A stretch of DNA of 64,000 nt from Paenimyroides ummariense. Lineage in GTDB: Bacteria; Bacteroidota; Bacteroidia; Flavobacteriales; Flavobacteriaceae. The stretch covers positions 1 to 64,000 of the forward strand of contig NZ_FOVI01000009.1 of assembly GCF_900115115.1 (NCBI RefSeq), in the 5' to 3' direction. Below the pieces are notes generated by a model. The model saw nothing but the letters and a program-made list of their open reading frames with translations, was not told where the DNA came from and ran no database searches. This document shows positions 15,949 through 25,296 of this stretch, in pieces; within the stretch, counting starts at the first letter, position 1; every line of letters starts with the position of its first letter. The translations under genes were made by a program, and so were the position numbers.

Positions 15949-16079
15949 AACTAAACTTTTATTTATGTTAGTATTTCAAATATACCACATTTTACAAAAG
16001 TTTAAAAACTCTTAAAGAAAATTACAGAATTATTAATTATTTGTTAAATACAAAAAGAATTAATTATTATGCACGCATA

Positions 16080-16850
16080 TTATTTTAAAAAATCAATTGA
16101 TTTATCAAAGAATTCCCCAGGATTGTCGGCATGCAACCAATGTCCCGCATTTGAAACCGTTTGAATTACCGCATTAGGGAAATGCTTTTTTATTAAATCA
16201 GTATCCGCTTTTGTGATGTAGTTAGAATTACTGCCACGCAAAAATAAAACCGATCCGTTAAAAACATCAGAATCTTTCAACGCTTCGCCAATTGCTTCTT
16301 CATCGTTATTAAAAGCATCCAAATTAAAACGGAAACCCAATTGTTGAGAAGTAACACGATGCACATTTTTCATTAAAAACTGTACCACTCCAGGTTCTTT
16401 TACATGTTGTTCAATAGTTTCCTGAACTTCGTTACGAGAAGGATTGGTTGAAAAATCAACAGCATTTAAAGCTGCCATTACATCTTGATGATGTGGCGGA
16501 TAATATTTAGGAGAAATATCCGCAACAATTAATTTATCGACCAATTCAGGATATTTTACCGCCAAATTCATAGCAACTTTTCCACCCATTGAATGACCGA
16601 TAACATCTACCTTATCCAAATTATTTGCTTTACAGTAAGCCACAACATCATCTGCCATTACCTGATAGTTGAATGTATCGGAATGAAAACTGCGACCATG
16701 ATTGCGTAAGTCCAACAAATGCGCAGCAAAACCGCTTTCGGCATATTTTGTTCCCAAGGTTTTCCAGTTATCGCTCATTCCTAAAAAACCGTGTAATACA
16801 AGTAATGGCTTTCCCGTGCCTTCTATTTTGGCGTATAATAAATTGTTCAT
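16080..16850 (-). CDS. Alpha/beta-fold hydrolase (YbfF-like esterase)
   Basis: The 256 residues follow the alpha/beta hydrolase layout. The oxyanion segment LHGFLGMSDNW comes first, then the nucleophile elbow GHSMGG (Ser near residue 87), a lid region, and the C-terminal catalytic His in NAGHWLHAD. The GFLG...W pattern resembles YbfF-type thioesterases and esterases. The ATG shares one base with the pdxJ stop codon (TAATG), indicating translational coupling. No link to pyridoxine chemistry is evident. No specific substrate can be inferred. Confidence 0.88.
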   Translation of the reverse strand: MNNLLYAKIEGTGKPLLVLHGFLGMSDNWKTLGTKYAESGFAAHLLDLRNHGRSFHSDTFNYQVMADDVVAYCKANNLDKVDVIGHSMGGKVAMNLAVKYPELVDKLIVADISPKYYPPHHQDVMAALNAVDFSTNPSRNEVQETIEQHVKEPGVVQFLMKNVHRVTSQQLGFRFNLDAFNNDEEAIGEALKDSDVFNGSVLFLRGSNSNYITKADTDLIKKHFPNAVIQTVSNAGHWLHADNPGEFFDKSIDFLK

Positions 16851-17563
16851 TATCTCAATTTTTGATTATACAAACACACCACATTTTCCAATCCCAGATA
16901 AATAGCTTCAGAAATTAATGCGTGACCAATAGAAACTTCTAACAAACCGGGAATATTCTGTTTGAAAAATTCGATATTATCCAAACTTAGATCGTGTCCG
17001 GCGTTTATTCCTAAATTTAATTCATTTGCTAATTCGGAAGCTTTGGTGTAAGGTTCAATCGCCTTTAAATTTCCTAAACCGTACTGGTGTGCAAAAGCTT
17101 CGGTATATAATTCAATACGGTCGGTTCCTGTTTCCTTTGCTCCTTCGATCATACTTAAAACCGGATCAACAAAAATAGAAGTTCTTATTCCGTTACGCTT
17201 GAATTCTGCAATCACTTCTTTTAAATAAGACTGATGTTTTACGGTATCCCAACCAGCGTTCGATGTAATGGCATCAACAGCATCGGGCACCAAAGTCACC
17301 TGTGTAGGTTTGCATTCCAACACCAGATTCATAAAATTATCCATCGGGTTTCCTTCAATATTATATTCGGTATGCACCACAGATACCAAATCACGCGCAT
17401 CCTGATAACGCACATGTCGCTCATCTGGTCGCGGATGCACTGTAACGCCCTGCGCACCAAAACGCTGAACATCGGCAGCAACCTTTAACAAATCGGGAAC
17501 ATTACCACCGCGCGCATTACGCAATGTGGCAATTTTATTGATATTTACAGATAATTTTGTCAT
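16850..17563 (-). CDS. pdxJ: Pyridoxine 5'-phosphate synthase
   Basis: The 237 residues form a TIM barrel. Conserved sites include SVNINKIATLRNARGG near the N-terminus, VTVHPRPDERHV (phosphate-binding region), and INAGHDLSL with the C-terminal barrel. PdxJ condenses 1-deoxyxylulose 5-phosphate with 3-amino-2-oxopropyl phosphate to make pyridoxine 5'-phosphate. The length agrees with the family. It is transcribed divergently from the CBS-domain gene and overlaps the alpha/beta hydrolase gene by one base. Confidence 0.96.
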   Translation of the reverse strand: MTKLSVNINKIATLRNARGGNVPDLLKVAADVQRFGAQGVTVHPRPDERHVRYQDARDLVSVVHTEYNIEGNPMDNFMNLVLECKPTQVTLVPDAVDAITSNAGWDTVKHQSYLKEVIAEFKRNGIRTSIFVDPVLSMIEGAKETGTDRIELYTEAFAHQYGLGNLKAIEPYTKASELANELNLGINAGHDLSLDNIEFFKQNIPGLLEVSIGHALISEAIYLGLENVVCLYNQKLR

Positions 17564-17634
17564 TCTATATTTAATTTATCAACAAAAATACAAAGTAAAT
17601 TGGGTACAAAACCGATTATTTTAATTATTTTGCA

Positions 17635-18306
17635 ATGAATTTTACCGTTATGAAATCGATACAAAACCTGATTAAACACAAACCAAAGCCTTTTACTTTT
17701 GCTACGAAATTCAATGATATTGTTGAATTTATAGAAGACAGCGAATACAGTCATTTTCCGGTGTTGGAGCAGGATATTTATGTAGGATCTATTGCTGCAT
17801 TAGATATTCAACCATCTGAAACCAAAACCGTAGGCGATTACCGCTATGCTTTGCTGCCTTATTTTGTAAGGAAAGATGCCAGCTGGTTTGAAGTTTTAGA
17901 GAAATTTGCCCAGTTTGACTGTAATATTTTGGCAGTTTTAACCGAAAACAACCAATATATAGGATATTATTTTCAAGAAGACATTCTGCCATTTTTAAAC
18001 AGCACACCCTTTATGAAAGATGCCGGTTTAGCAGTGGTTGTTCAAAAACATTATTTAGATTACAGCATCAGCGAAATTGCGCAGATTGTAGAAACTAATA
18101 ACTGTAAACTTTTGGGCGTTTTTGTATCTGAAATGAAAAACCAAACAGCACAAATCACCATAAAGGCATCGGCAGGAAACATCAATGAAATAATTCAGAC
18201 ATTTCGTCGTTTTGGTTATGAGATCATATCAGAACACAATCAGGATTCTTATTTAAACGAATTAAAAGACCGTTCGGCTTATTTAGATAAATTTTTAAAC
18301 ATTTAA
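17635..18306 (+). CDS. CBS-domain protein
   Basis: The 223 residues contain two CBS-like units: near 20-70 (FATKFNDIVEFIEDSEYSHFPVL) and near 135-190 (YSISEIAQIVETNNCKLLGVFV). They also have a C-terminal helical part. CBS pairs bind adenine nucleotides as energy sensors. In Bacteroidetes such a gene regularly precedes nadK, as here with a 6-base gap; the function in that pairing is unknown. Two in-frame starts exist. The 17650 ATG is favoured because a -7-like ATTTTG element ends at 17632, too close to the 17635 ATG for a normal leader, but 17635 is kept as the outer limit. Confidence 0.75.
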   Translation: MNFTVMKSIQNLIKHKPKPFTFATKFNDIVEFIEDSEYSHFPVLEQDIYVGSIAALDIQPSETKTVGDYRYALLPYFVRKDASWFEVLEKFAQFDCNILAVLTENNQYIGYYFQEDILPFLNSTPFMKDAGLAVVVQKHYLDYSISEIAQIVETNNCKLLGVFVSEMKNQTAQITIKASAGNINEIIQTFRRFGYEIISEHNQDSYLNELKDRSAYLDKFLNI

Positions 18307-18312
18307 CAAGGT

Positions 18313-19197
18313 ATGAAGTTTGCCATTTACGCCCAGAATTACAAACCTAACTATAAAGAAATTATAGAAAAATTAGTCCGTGCATTGAAAACACACAACG
18401 CTAAAGTAATTTTTGAAAAAGAGTTTTACAAGCTTTTGGTAGAAAACAATGTTTTGAATTCTGAATTTGATACATTTTCATCGCACACCGATATAGACGA
18501 CGATACTAAATTTTTTGTAAGTATTGGCGGTGATGGTACCTTGTTGCGTGCTGCAAATTTCGTTAAAAGCAAAAACATTCCTATTATAGGTGTAAATGCA
18601 GGCAGATTAGGTTTTTTGGCGAATGTACAGCAGGAAGCTATTGGATTTTTAATTCCGCTTTTGTTTTCAAACCAATACACGTTGTCGCGTAGAACCTTGT
18701 TACAGTTGAACGACCCTGATGAAGCAACCAGTAAATTCAATGTAAATTTTGCGCTGAACGAAATTACCGTTACGCGTAAAAACTCTACATCGATGATTAC
18801 CGTGGAAGCCTACATAAACAACGAATATCTGGCAACTTATTGGGCAGACGGAATCATTATTTCGACACCAACGGGCAGCACAGGATACAATTTAAGTTGT
18901 GGCGGGCCTATAATTACACCCGACAGTAATTGTTTGGTGATTACGCCAATTGCACCGCATAATTTAACAACCCGACCGTTAATTATTAACGACCGCAGTA
19001 AAATTAAAATGAAGGTAAGCAGCCGCGAAACGCAATTTTTATTATCGTTAGATTCTGAAACGGCTGCCATAAGCAACGATTCCGAAATAGAAATATCATT
19101 AGCCAACCATACGGTAAACATGGTAGAATTTCCGTCGGTCACTTTTTTACGAACCCTGCGCAGTAAATTATTGTGGGGAGAAGACAAAAGAAATTAA
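18313..19197 (+). CDS. nadK: NAD kinase
   Basis: The 294 residues include the signature GGDGT (in SIGGDGTLLRAA, near residues 74-79), the INAGRLGFLANV segment, and the TGSTGYNLSCGGPI loop that forms the nucleotide site. NadK phosphorylates NAD to NADP using ATP or polyphosphate and so sets the NADPH supply. The length matches the family. It follows the CBS-domain gene by 6 bases and probably shares its transcript. A 75-base gap with a promoter separates it from porG. Confidence 0.96.
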   Translation: MKFAIYAQNYKPNYKEIIEKLVRALKTHNAKVIFEKEFYKLLVENNVLNSEFDTFSSHTDIDDDTKFFVSIGGDGTLLRAANFVKSKNIPIIGVNAGRLGFLANVQQEAIGFLIPLLFSNQYTLSRRTLLQLNDPDEATSKFNVNFALNEITVTRKNSTSMITVEAYINNEYLATYWADGIIISTPTGSTGYNLSCGGPIITPDSNCLVITPIAPHNLTTRPLIINDRSKIKMKVSSRETQFLLSLDSETAAISNDSEIEISLANHTVNMVEFPSVTFLRTLRSKLLWGEDKRN

Positions 19198-19249
19198 AGA
19201 GTATTTCACAAAATACATCATAATTATAAAATATATTCGTTTACATTAG

Positions 19250-19257
19250 TATATTTG
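19250..19257 (+). promoter_or_regulatory. -7 box of the porG-uppS-bamA unit
   Basis: TATATTTG is a perfect TAnnTTTG box 15 bases before the porG ATG. No clear TTG is found 19 bases upstream, so the -33 element is weak. Confidence 0.55.
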
Positions 19258-19272
19258 CAAATTAGTCATAAA

Positions 19273-19965
19273 ATGAAAAGAAAACTTTTAACCATATTAA
19301 CTATTTTAGGTGTTTGCACAACAGCTCAAAGTCAGATTCATGAACTTGGAGTAACTGTTGGCGCAACTAATTATATTGGTGACATTGGATCTACCAAATA
19401 CATAAATCCTACCGATATGGGTTATGGTTTTCAATACCGTTGGAACAAAAGTGCAAGGCATTCATGGCGTGTAAACTACACCTATATGCCAATTTCGGGC
19501 AAAGATGCCGATTCTGATATGCCTTTAAGACAAGCACGCGATCTTTCAACAAAAAATAATTTGAACGAATTGATGCTGGGTTTAGAATTCAACTTTTTTG
19601 AATTTGACCTGCACAACGACTGGTTTGCCTTTACGCCTTACGTGCACACTGGAATTGCCGGTTTATCGTACAAAGAAACGTATTTTAACGAGTACGCAAA
19701 ACAAATAGAAAAAGACACCGAGTACGCCCTTGCCATACCGGTAACGTTGGGCTTAAAAGCATTAATAAACAAAAAACTGGTTATTAGTGCCGAAGTTGGT
19801 GCACGTTATGCCTTTACCGACAATTTAGACGGAAGCAATCCTGCAAGTCCGTCAACCAACATTGTTGCATTTGGCAATACAAATTCCAAAGACTGGTATG
19901 TTTTTTCCGGCATAAACATTTCGTACACCTTTGGTAAAAACCCTTGTTACTGTGCCCCAAGATAA
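19273..19965 (+). CDS. porG: PorG-like (DUF6089) outer membrane protein, T9SS component
   Basis: The protein has 230 residues from the ATG at 19273. The signal is MKRKLLTILTILGVCTTAQSQ and the mature part is a small beta-barrel starting IHELGVTVGATNYIGDIG and ending NISYTFGKNP. DUF6089 proteins are related to PorG, an outer-membrane protein that works with the PorK/PorN ring of the type IX secretion system. In Porphyromonas the gene sits beside uppS, bamA and ompH genes, the same context as here (uppS starts 2 bases after the stop). The C-terminal CYCAPR is unusual. The assignment rests on family plus synteny. Confidence 0.72.
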   Translation: MKRKLLTILTILGVCTTAQSQIHELGVTVGATNYIGDIGSTKYINPTDMGYGFQYRWNKSARHSWRVNYTYMPISGKDADSDMPLRQARDLSTKNNLNELMLGLEFNFFEFDLHNDWFAFTPYVHTGIAGLSYKETYFNEYAKQIEKDTEYALAIPVTLGLKALINKKLVISAEVGARYAFTDNLDGSNPASPSTNIVAFGNTNSKDWYVFSGINISYTFGKNPCYCAPR

Positions 19966-19966
19966 A

Positions 19967-20707
19967 ATGAAAGAAACTACACTTATTCCCGAAAAACTAC
20001 CTCAACATCTGGCTATTATCATGGATGGTAACGGCAGATGGGCAAAACAAAAAGGTTTTTTAAGAACTATTGGTCACGAAAACGGTGCAACAGCAGTAAA
20101 GCGTACCGTTGAACAATGTGCCCGTTTGGGAATTCCCTATTTAACTTTATACGCATTTTCTACCGAAAACTGGAACCGTCCGAAATTCGAAGTAGATATG
20201 TTAATGAAGTTATTGGTTAAAGCTTTAAGAAAAGAAGTAAAATCGCTTCACGAAAACAACATAAAATTAAACGCAATTGGCAATTTAGACCTTTTACCTT
20301 CATCAGTTCGCAAAGAATTAACAGAAGTTTTAGAAAAAACCAAAAACAATACGCGTTTAACGCTTTCGCTTGCATTAAGCTACGGCTCTAGGAATGAACT
20401 ACTTGAAGCCACAAAAGAGCTGTGTAACAAAGTTAAAAATAATATAATTTCAATAGATGCTATTGACGAATCGGTTATTAATAAGCATCTTTACACCCAT
20501 AATTTACCAGACGTTGACTTATTAATAAGAACAAGCGGCGAACAGCGTATAAGCAATTTTATGTTATGGCAGATAGCCTATGCGGAATTGTACTTTACCG
20601 AAGTTTTATGGCCCGATTTTTCTAACGAACACCTTCACCAGGCGTTAGAAACCTATCAGAACCGCGAACGCAGATATGGTAAAACAAGTGAACAAATCAA
20701 TAAGTAA
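19967..20707 (+). CDS. uppS: Isoprenyl transferase (undecaprenyl diphosphate synthase)
   Basis: The 246 residues contain IIMDGNGRWAKQKG (catalytic Asp and diphosphate site), a central FSTENWNRP segment and the C-terminal RTSGEQRISNF. The enzyme adds isopentenyl units in cis to build C55 diphosphate, the carrier for peptidoglycan and O-antigen synthesis. The ATG starts 2 bases after the porG stop, an earlier start being rejected because it overlaps porG. bamA follows 12 bases later, placing lipid-carrier and OMP-assembly genes in one unit. Confidence 0.96.
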   Translation: MKETTLIPEKLPQHLAIIMDGNGRWAKQKGFLRTIGHENGATAVKRTVEQCARLGIPYLTLYAFSTENWNRPKFEVDMLMKLLVKALRKEVKSLHENNIKLNAIGNLDLLPSSVRKELTEVLEKTKNNTRLTLSLALSYGSRNELLEATKELCNKVKNNIISIDAIDESVINKHLYTHNLPDVDLLIRTSGEQRISNFMLWQIAYAELYFTEVLWPDFSNEHLHQALETYQNRERRYGKTSEQINK

Positions 20708-20719
20708 TTTTTAAGGATA

Positions 20720-23503
20720 ATGCATCGCAAAAAATTAAAATACCTTTTTCCATTATTAGTAAGCTTTGCTGCGGCAAACGCACAAGAGCAACCGGTAACA
20801 CAACAAACCGGTAACAGTGATGCTGCACAAGAAACATTGATTCCCGAAACAGACCCGAATGCACCACGCAGATACCGTTTAGGAACCATTAAAGTAACAG
20901 GAAATTATCATTTTAACGAACTGACTATTTTTACCTATGCAGGTTTAGAAAAAGGTCAGGTAATAAATCTTCCGGGTGAAGAAATTTCCGATGCCATTAA
21001 AAAATTATGGAAAACAGGCTATTTCAGTGAAATCAACGTATATGAATCATCTGTTGTAGGCGATGTTTTAAATCTTGAAATACATTTGAACGAATTACCG
21101 CGTTTAAAAAATGTGGAAATTACCGGTATTAAAAAAGCTAAAAAAGAAGAAATCTTAAAAGATTTGCAACTGGCTGTTCCAGCAACACAAACAACTGCTG
21201 GTAAACAAGATAAAAAAATTAAGATTACCGAAGGTAAAATCATCAACGACAACTTAATTTCTACCACTAAAAACTATCTTACCAACAAATACCGTAAAGA
21301 TGGTTTTTATAACACCAAAGTTACGGTTGAAAGAAAGTTACACGACGATAAAAAAACAGCCGATTTAATTATTGATATTGACAAAGGCAGCAAGGTGCGT
21401 ATATCTAAAATTAATTTCGAAGGAAATTCGCAACTTACCGATGCAAAATTGCGCAAGGCAATGAAAAAGACCAAACAAAAGAGTCCTTTAAACCCTATGC
21501 GTATTTTTACTCCTTCTAAATTCATAGAAAACGAGTACAAAAACGATCTTGCAAATGTTATTGATGCCTATAAAGAAAAAGGATACCGCGATGCCCGTGT
21601 TATAGAGCAAAAGGCAACCTATGATCCTAAAAAGAACAATGTAGCCATTAATATCAATTTAGAAGAAGGTCAAAAATATTATATCGGAGATATCCGTTTT
21701 ATTGGAAACTCCGAATATTCGGATCATCACCTTCGCAACCGCGTTTTAGGAATTAAAAAGGGAGATGTCTACAATGGTCCTTTATTAGAAAAACGTGTTG
21801 TGGATCGTACAAATCCTGATGCTATTAATATTGAAAATGAGTATCAAAATGCAGGTTTCTTATGGTCACAAGTTAATCTTGTTGAAACCGCAACACGTAA
21901 GGATACCATTGATTTTGACATACGTATTGTAGAAAATCCAATTGCACGTTTTAACAATATTAGTGTTTCTGGTAACGATAAAACGCACGATTACATTATT
22001 TTGCGTGAATTGCGTACGCTTCCGGGACAAAAATGGAGAAAGGCAGATGTAGTAGAATCTGTACGCCGTTTGGGAAGCATGGGTATTTTTGATGCTACGG
22101 CAATTAACCCTGATGTTAAAAACCCGGATCCGGTTGATGGAACTGTTGATTTAGAATACCAAGTGGTAGAAAATGGTCAGTCGCAAGTTGAAGTTCAAGG
22201 TGGATACGGTGGTGGTACATTTATTGGTACACTGGCTTTATCGTTCAACAACTTTTCGGCACGAAATATTTTCAACAAAGAAGCTTATACGCCTTTCCCA
22301 ATGGGAGATGCTCAAAAAATGTCGTTACGTTTGCAGGCAGCAACCTATTTTCAAACGTACAGTTTAAGTTTTTCTGAGCCTTGGTTTGGTGGTCGCCGTC
22401 CTATTTCGTTATTTGGATCATTATCATACACAAGTCAGAAATCGTACAATTTTAGAACAAGAGATATTGACCGTAGCCAAGGATTAAACATTTCAACAGC
22501 AACCTTTGGTATTGCAAAACGTTTATTGGTTCCAGATGATAACTTTACCTTATCGCACTCGTTAAGTTTCCAGTATTACGAATTAAACAATTATTTCTCT
22601 AACATGTTTGCTTTCAGTAACGGGTCTTCACGAAATTTGGCTTACACCGTAGAACTTTCTCGTGACAACCGTGGAGGTATCATGCCGGCAATTTATCCGC
22701 AATCGGGAGCTTTTTTAAGTGTATCTGGTAAATTTACCGCACCATATTCTTTATTCAACAATGTTGATTATAAGAATTTAGAAAATATGGAAGAGTATAA
22801 GTACAGAACTACGCAGGTACAAGAACATCCAGATACAGGTGCAGATATTCCTATTGGATCTTACCTAGATGCAAACGGTAGACCTGTGAGCGATTACCGT
22901 AATGCACGAATTGATCAAGATAAGTTAAACCAGAAAAAATTCAACTGGTTAGAATATTATAAAATCAACTTTAAGGCAGACTGGTACACGACTATTTTTG
23001 ACAAATTGGTTTTACGTACACAAGGTCAGTTTGGATTTTTAGGAGCTTACAACAACGATCGTGGCGTTATTCCGTTTGAGCGCTTTTATTTAGGTGGAAG
23101 CGGAATGATGATGAATACGATGGACGGAAGAGAAAATGTTTCATTGCGCGGATATGCCGACAACACGCTTACACCAAGGACTTACGATGAAACTATAAAT
23201 CAAAATAGAGATACTGGTGGAACTGTGTACAATAAATTCTCTGTTGAATTACGTTATCCTATTGCATTAAAAGGACAAATGAGTGCGTATGTATTAACAT
23301 TCTTTGATGCAGGTGCTGCGTATGAAGGATTTACGAACTACAATCCGTTTAAATTACAACGAGGTGCAGGTGCCGGTGTACGCGTACACATGCCAATGTT
23401 TGGTTTATTAGGTATTGATTTTGGTTACGGATTTGATAAAGTTCCGGGGACAAACCAGATTGGTGGTTTCCAAACGCACTTTGTGTTAGGTCAGCAATTT
23501 TAA
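20720..23503 (+). CDS. bamA: Outer membrane protein assembly factor BamA
   Basis: The 927 residues have a signal MHRKKLKYLFPLLVSFAAANAQ. Five POTRA-type repeats follow to about residue 450 (first RYRLGTIKVTGNYHFNELTI), then a 16-strand Omp85 barrel containing SLRGYADNTL, the conserved L6 RGY motif, and ending VLGQQF. BamA folds and inserts beta-barrel proteins into the outer membrane. The gene is a little longer than proteobacterial BamA, as in other Bacteroidetes. It is followed by two OmpH/Skp chaperone genes, the periplasmic partners that deliver unfolded OMPs. Confidence 0.95.
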   Translation: MHRKKLKYLFPLLVSFAAANAQEQPVTQQTGNSDAAQETLIPETDPNAPRRYRLGTIKVTGNYHFNELTIFTYAGLEKGQVINLPGEEISDAIKKLWKTGYFSEINVYESSVVGDVLNLEIHLNELPRLKNVEITGIKKAKKEEILKDLQLAVPATQTTAGKQDKKIKITEGKIINDNLISTTKNYLTNKYRKDGFYNTKVTVERKLHDDKKTADLIIDIDKGSKVRISKINFEGNSQLTDAKLRKAMKKTKQKSPLNPMRIFTPSKFIENEYKNDLANVIDAYKEKGYRDARVIEQKATYDPKKNNVAININLEEGQKYYIGDIRFIGNSEYSDHHLRNRVLGIKKGDVYNGPLLEKRVVDRTNPDAINIENEYQNAGFLWSQVNLVETATRKDTIDFDIRIVENPIARFNNISVSGNDKTHDYIILRELRTLPGQKWRKADVVESVRRLGSMGIFDATAINPDVKNPDPVDGTVDLEYQVVENGQSQVEVQGGYGGGTFIGTLALSFNNFSARNIFNKEAYTPFPMGDAQKMSLRLQAATYFQTYSLSFSEPWFGGRRPISLFGSLSYTSQKSYNFRTRDIDRSQGLNISTATFGIAKRLLVPDDNFTLSHSLSFQYYELNNYFSNMFAFSNGSSRNLAYTVELSRDNRGGIMPAIYPQSGAFLSVSGKFTAPYSLFNNVDYKNLENMEEYKYRTTQVQEHPDTGADIPIGSYLDANGRPVSDYRNARIDQDKLNQKKFNWLEYYKINFKADWYTTIFDKLVLRTQGQFGFLGAYNNDRGVIPFERFYLGGSGMMMNTMDGRENVSLRGYADNTLTPRTYDETINQNRDTGGTVYNKFSVELRYPIALKGQMSAYVLTFFDAGAAYEGFTNYNPFKLQRGAGAGVRVHMPMFGLLGIDFGYGFDKVPGTNQIGGFQTHFVLGQQF

Positions 23504-23531
23504 TGGCACACATTTTGAATAATTATTTTAT

Positions 23532-24656
23532 ATGAAAAAATTAGTTTCTATTTTACTTGTTTGCTTATGCAATTTTGGATTTGCTCAAAAAGGTCGTATC
23601 GCTTATATCGATTCAGACTTTATTATGAGTAAAATGCCCGAGTATGAAGAAGCTAACAAAGAATTAAAGAAAAGAACTGCCGAGTGGGAATCTGTTATAG
23701 AGCGTAAGAAAAAGGAAATTAAAGATTTAAAAGATCAGTTAAATGTAGAACGCCCTTTACTTACCCAACAATTGATTGATGAGAAAGAAGAAGACATTCA
23801 GATTATAGAAAAGGAATTGTTAGATTTTCAGCATGAAAAATTCGGTAAAGACGGATCTTACTTCAAACAAAAATTAGATCTGGCTAAACCTTTACAGGAT
23901 CAGATTTCTACCATTGTTGAAGAAATCGCCCGTAAAAAACGCTATTCATCTGTAATTGATAAATCAACAAGTAGCGAAACAGCTTTGCTATATGTAAATT
24001 CAGCCGACGAAATTTCTGACCAGGTAATTCGGAAATTAGATCAAACTAGAAATAAAAGTAAGTTATCTAAAAAAGAAGTTCAACAGCTGGAAATTGCCGA
24101 AAGACAAATTGAAGTTAAAGAACGTCAGCGTAGCAAACGCGATGAATTAGAAGAACGCCAACGTTTAATTGAAGAAGAAAAAGAAGAATTAGCAAAATCG
24201 CAAACTTCTACTCAGAATACAAATACGGCACCAGAAGAATCTCCAGCAGACAAACGCAGACGCGAACAGCAAGAAAAAATAGCTGCAGCAAAAGCCGAAC
24301 GTGAGCGTATTAGAGAAGAAAAGCTGAAAGAGATTGAAAGGCGTAAAGCCGAAATTCTTAAAAAACAAGAAGAAGTTCGTTTAGCAAAAGAAAAAGCGCG
24401 TGAAGAAGCACTAAAAAACAGAGAAAATGCAGCGAACGGCAGAACTCAGCAATCTTCAACTACCAATTCTAAACCTTTGTCTGAACGTGCACAACAAATA
24501 AAAGATCAGCAGGAACAAAGAAGAAAAGAAGCAGCCGACAAAAAGGCAAAAGCTTTGGAAGAACGCAAAAAAATGATCGAAGACCGCAAGAAAAAGATGG
24601 AAGAAGACAGACAAAAGCGTTTACAGGAGATTGAAGAGCGTAAGAAAAATAAATAA
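23532..24656 (+). CDS. OmpH/Skp-family periplasmic chaperone, long form
   Basis: The 374 residues begin with a signal MKKLVSILLVCLCNFGFAQKG. The OmpH domain (about 22-170) starts RIAYIDSDFIMSKMPEYEEA. The second half is an extended charged coiled coil rich in Glu, Lys and Arg, with blocks such as EERQRLIEEEKEELA and EERKKMIEDRKKK. A usual Skp is about 160 residues, so the tail doubles its length. The protein should trimerise and hold unfolded OMPs for BamA, encoded 28 bases upstream. A second, standard-length OmpH gene follows. Confidence 0.88.
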   Translation: MKKLVSILLVCLCNFGFAQKGRIAYIDSDFIMSKMPEYEEANKELKKRTAEWESVIERKKKEIKDLKDQLNVERPLLTQQLIDEKEEDIQIIEKELLDFQHEKFGKDGSYFKQKLDLAKPLQDQISTIVEEIARKKRYSSVIDKSTSSETALLYVNSADEISDQVIRKLDQTRNKSKLSKKEVQQLEIAERQIEVKERQRSKRDELEERQRLIEEEKEELAKSQTSTQNTNTAPEESPADKRRREQQEKIAAAKAERERIREEKLKEIERRKAEILKKQEEVRLAKEKAREEALKNRENAANGRTQQSSTTNSKPLSERAQQIKDQQEQRRKEAADKKAKALEERKKMIEDRKKKMEEDRQKRLQEIEERKKNK

Positions 24657-24673
24657 TTATTAAAAAAAATAAG

Positions 24674-24681
24674 TACCTTCG
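24674..24681 (+). promoter_or_regulatory. Possible internal -7 box before the second ompH
   Basis: TACCTTCG differs from TAnnTTTG at one base and lies 39 bases before the ATG, suggesting an extra start within the bamA unit. Confidence 0.4.
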
Positions 24682-24719
24682 CAAAGGTTTTATAAGTTGA
24701 ATTAAATTAAAAATCGAAA

Positions 24720-25229
24720 ATGAGAAAATTAAGAAATTTGTTTTTAGCAGCAATTGCAGTTGTTGGTTTTAATGTAACAGCACAAGCACAAGAAGTTGCA
24801 CACATTAATGTTTCAGAATTAATACCTTTAATGCCGGAATCTAAAACTGCTAAGACCGAATTAGAGAAATTGCAGGAGAAATACAAAAAAGAAATGGAAA
24901 CCATGAGAACTGATTTTGATACAAAATTAAAGAAATATCAGGCAGAAGCTCCTACAGCAGGTGATGCAGTAAACGAAACTCGTGGTAAAGAAATGCAGGA
25001 TATGGAACAACGTATTCAATTATTCGTGCAAAATGCTCAACAAGAAATGGGTAAAAAAGAATTAGCTTTATCTGAACCTATTTTAACTAAAGCGCAACAA
25101 GCAATACACAAAGTAGCTCGTGCTAAAGGTTATAAATACGTTTTAGATTCTACAATTGGTGCTGGAGTAATTTTAGCAGACGGACCAGATTTAATGGCAG
25201 ATGTTAAGAAAGAATTAAAAATCAACTAA
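24720..25229 (+). CDS. OmpH/Skp-family periplasmic chaperone, standard form
   Basis: The 169 residues have a signal MRKLRNLFLAAIAVVGFNVTAQAQ, the OmpH start EVAHINVSELIPLMPESKTA and coiled-coil helices (EKLQEKYKKEMETMRTDF). The C-terminal fold (KYVLDSTIGAGVILADGPDLM) is the trimer body. Skp-like trimers cage unfolded outer-membrane proteins in the periplasm. It follows the long ompH copy and ends with a strong terminator at 25253-25285. Tandem ompH copies after bamA are normal in Bacteroidetes. Confidence 0.92.
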   Translation: MRKLRNLFLAAIAVVGFNVTAQAQEVAHINVSELIPLMPESKTAKTELEKLQEKYKKEMETMRTDFDTKLKKYQAEAPTAGDAVNETRGKEMQDMEQRIQLFVQNAQQEMGKKELALSEPILTKAQQAIHKVARAKGYKYVLDSTIGAGVILADGPDLMADVKKELKIN

Positions 25230-25252
25230 GATTTTACCATTTAAATATCATA

Positions 25253-25285
25253 AAAACTACCTAAAATTTTAGGTAGTTTTTTTTT
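25253..25285 (+). terminator. Terminator of the porG-bamA-ompH unit
   Basis: AAAACTACCTAAAA (25253-25266) is complementary to TTTTAGGTAGTTTT (25267-25280), followed by more T residues. It directly precedes the murI promoter box at 25285. Confidence 0.88.
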
Positions 25286-25292
25286 AAATTTG
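25285..25292 (+). promoter_or_regulatory. -7 box of murI, implying a leaderless start
   Basis: TAAATTTG ends only 4 bases before the murI ATG at 25297. With the usual 4-6 base distance from box to start, transcription would begin at or next to the A of the ATG. Confidence 0.55.
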
Positions 25293-25296
25293 TTTT

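Noticed and set aside
19931..19966. Earlier uppS start overlapping porG
   Set aside because: It would share porG coding sequence; the ATG at 19967 is right after the porG stop and gives the normal length.
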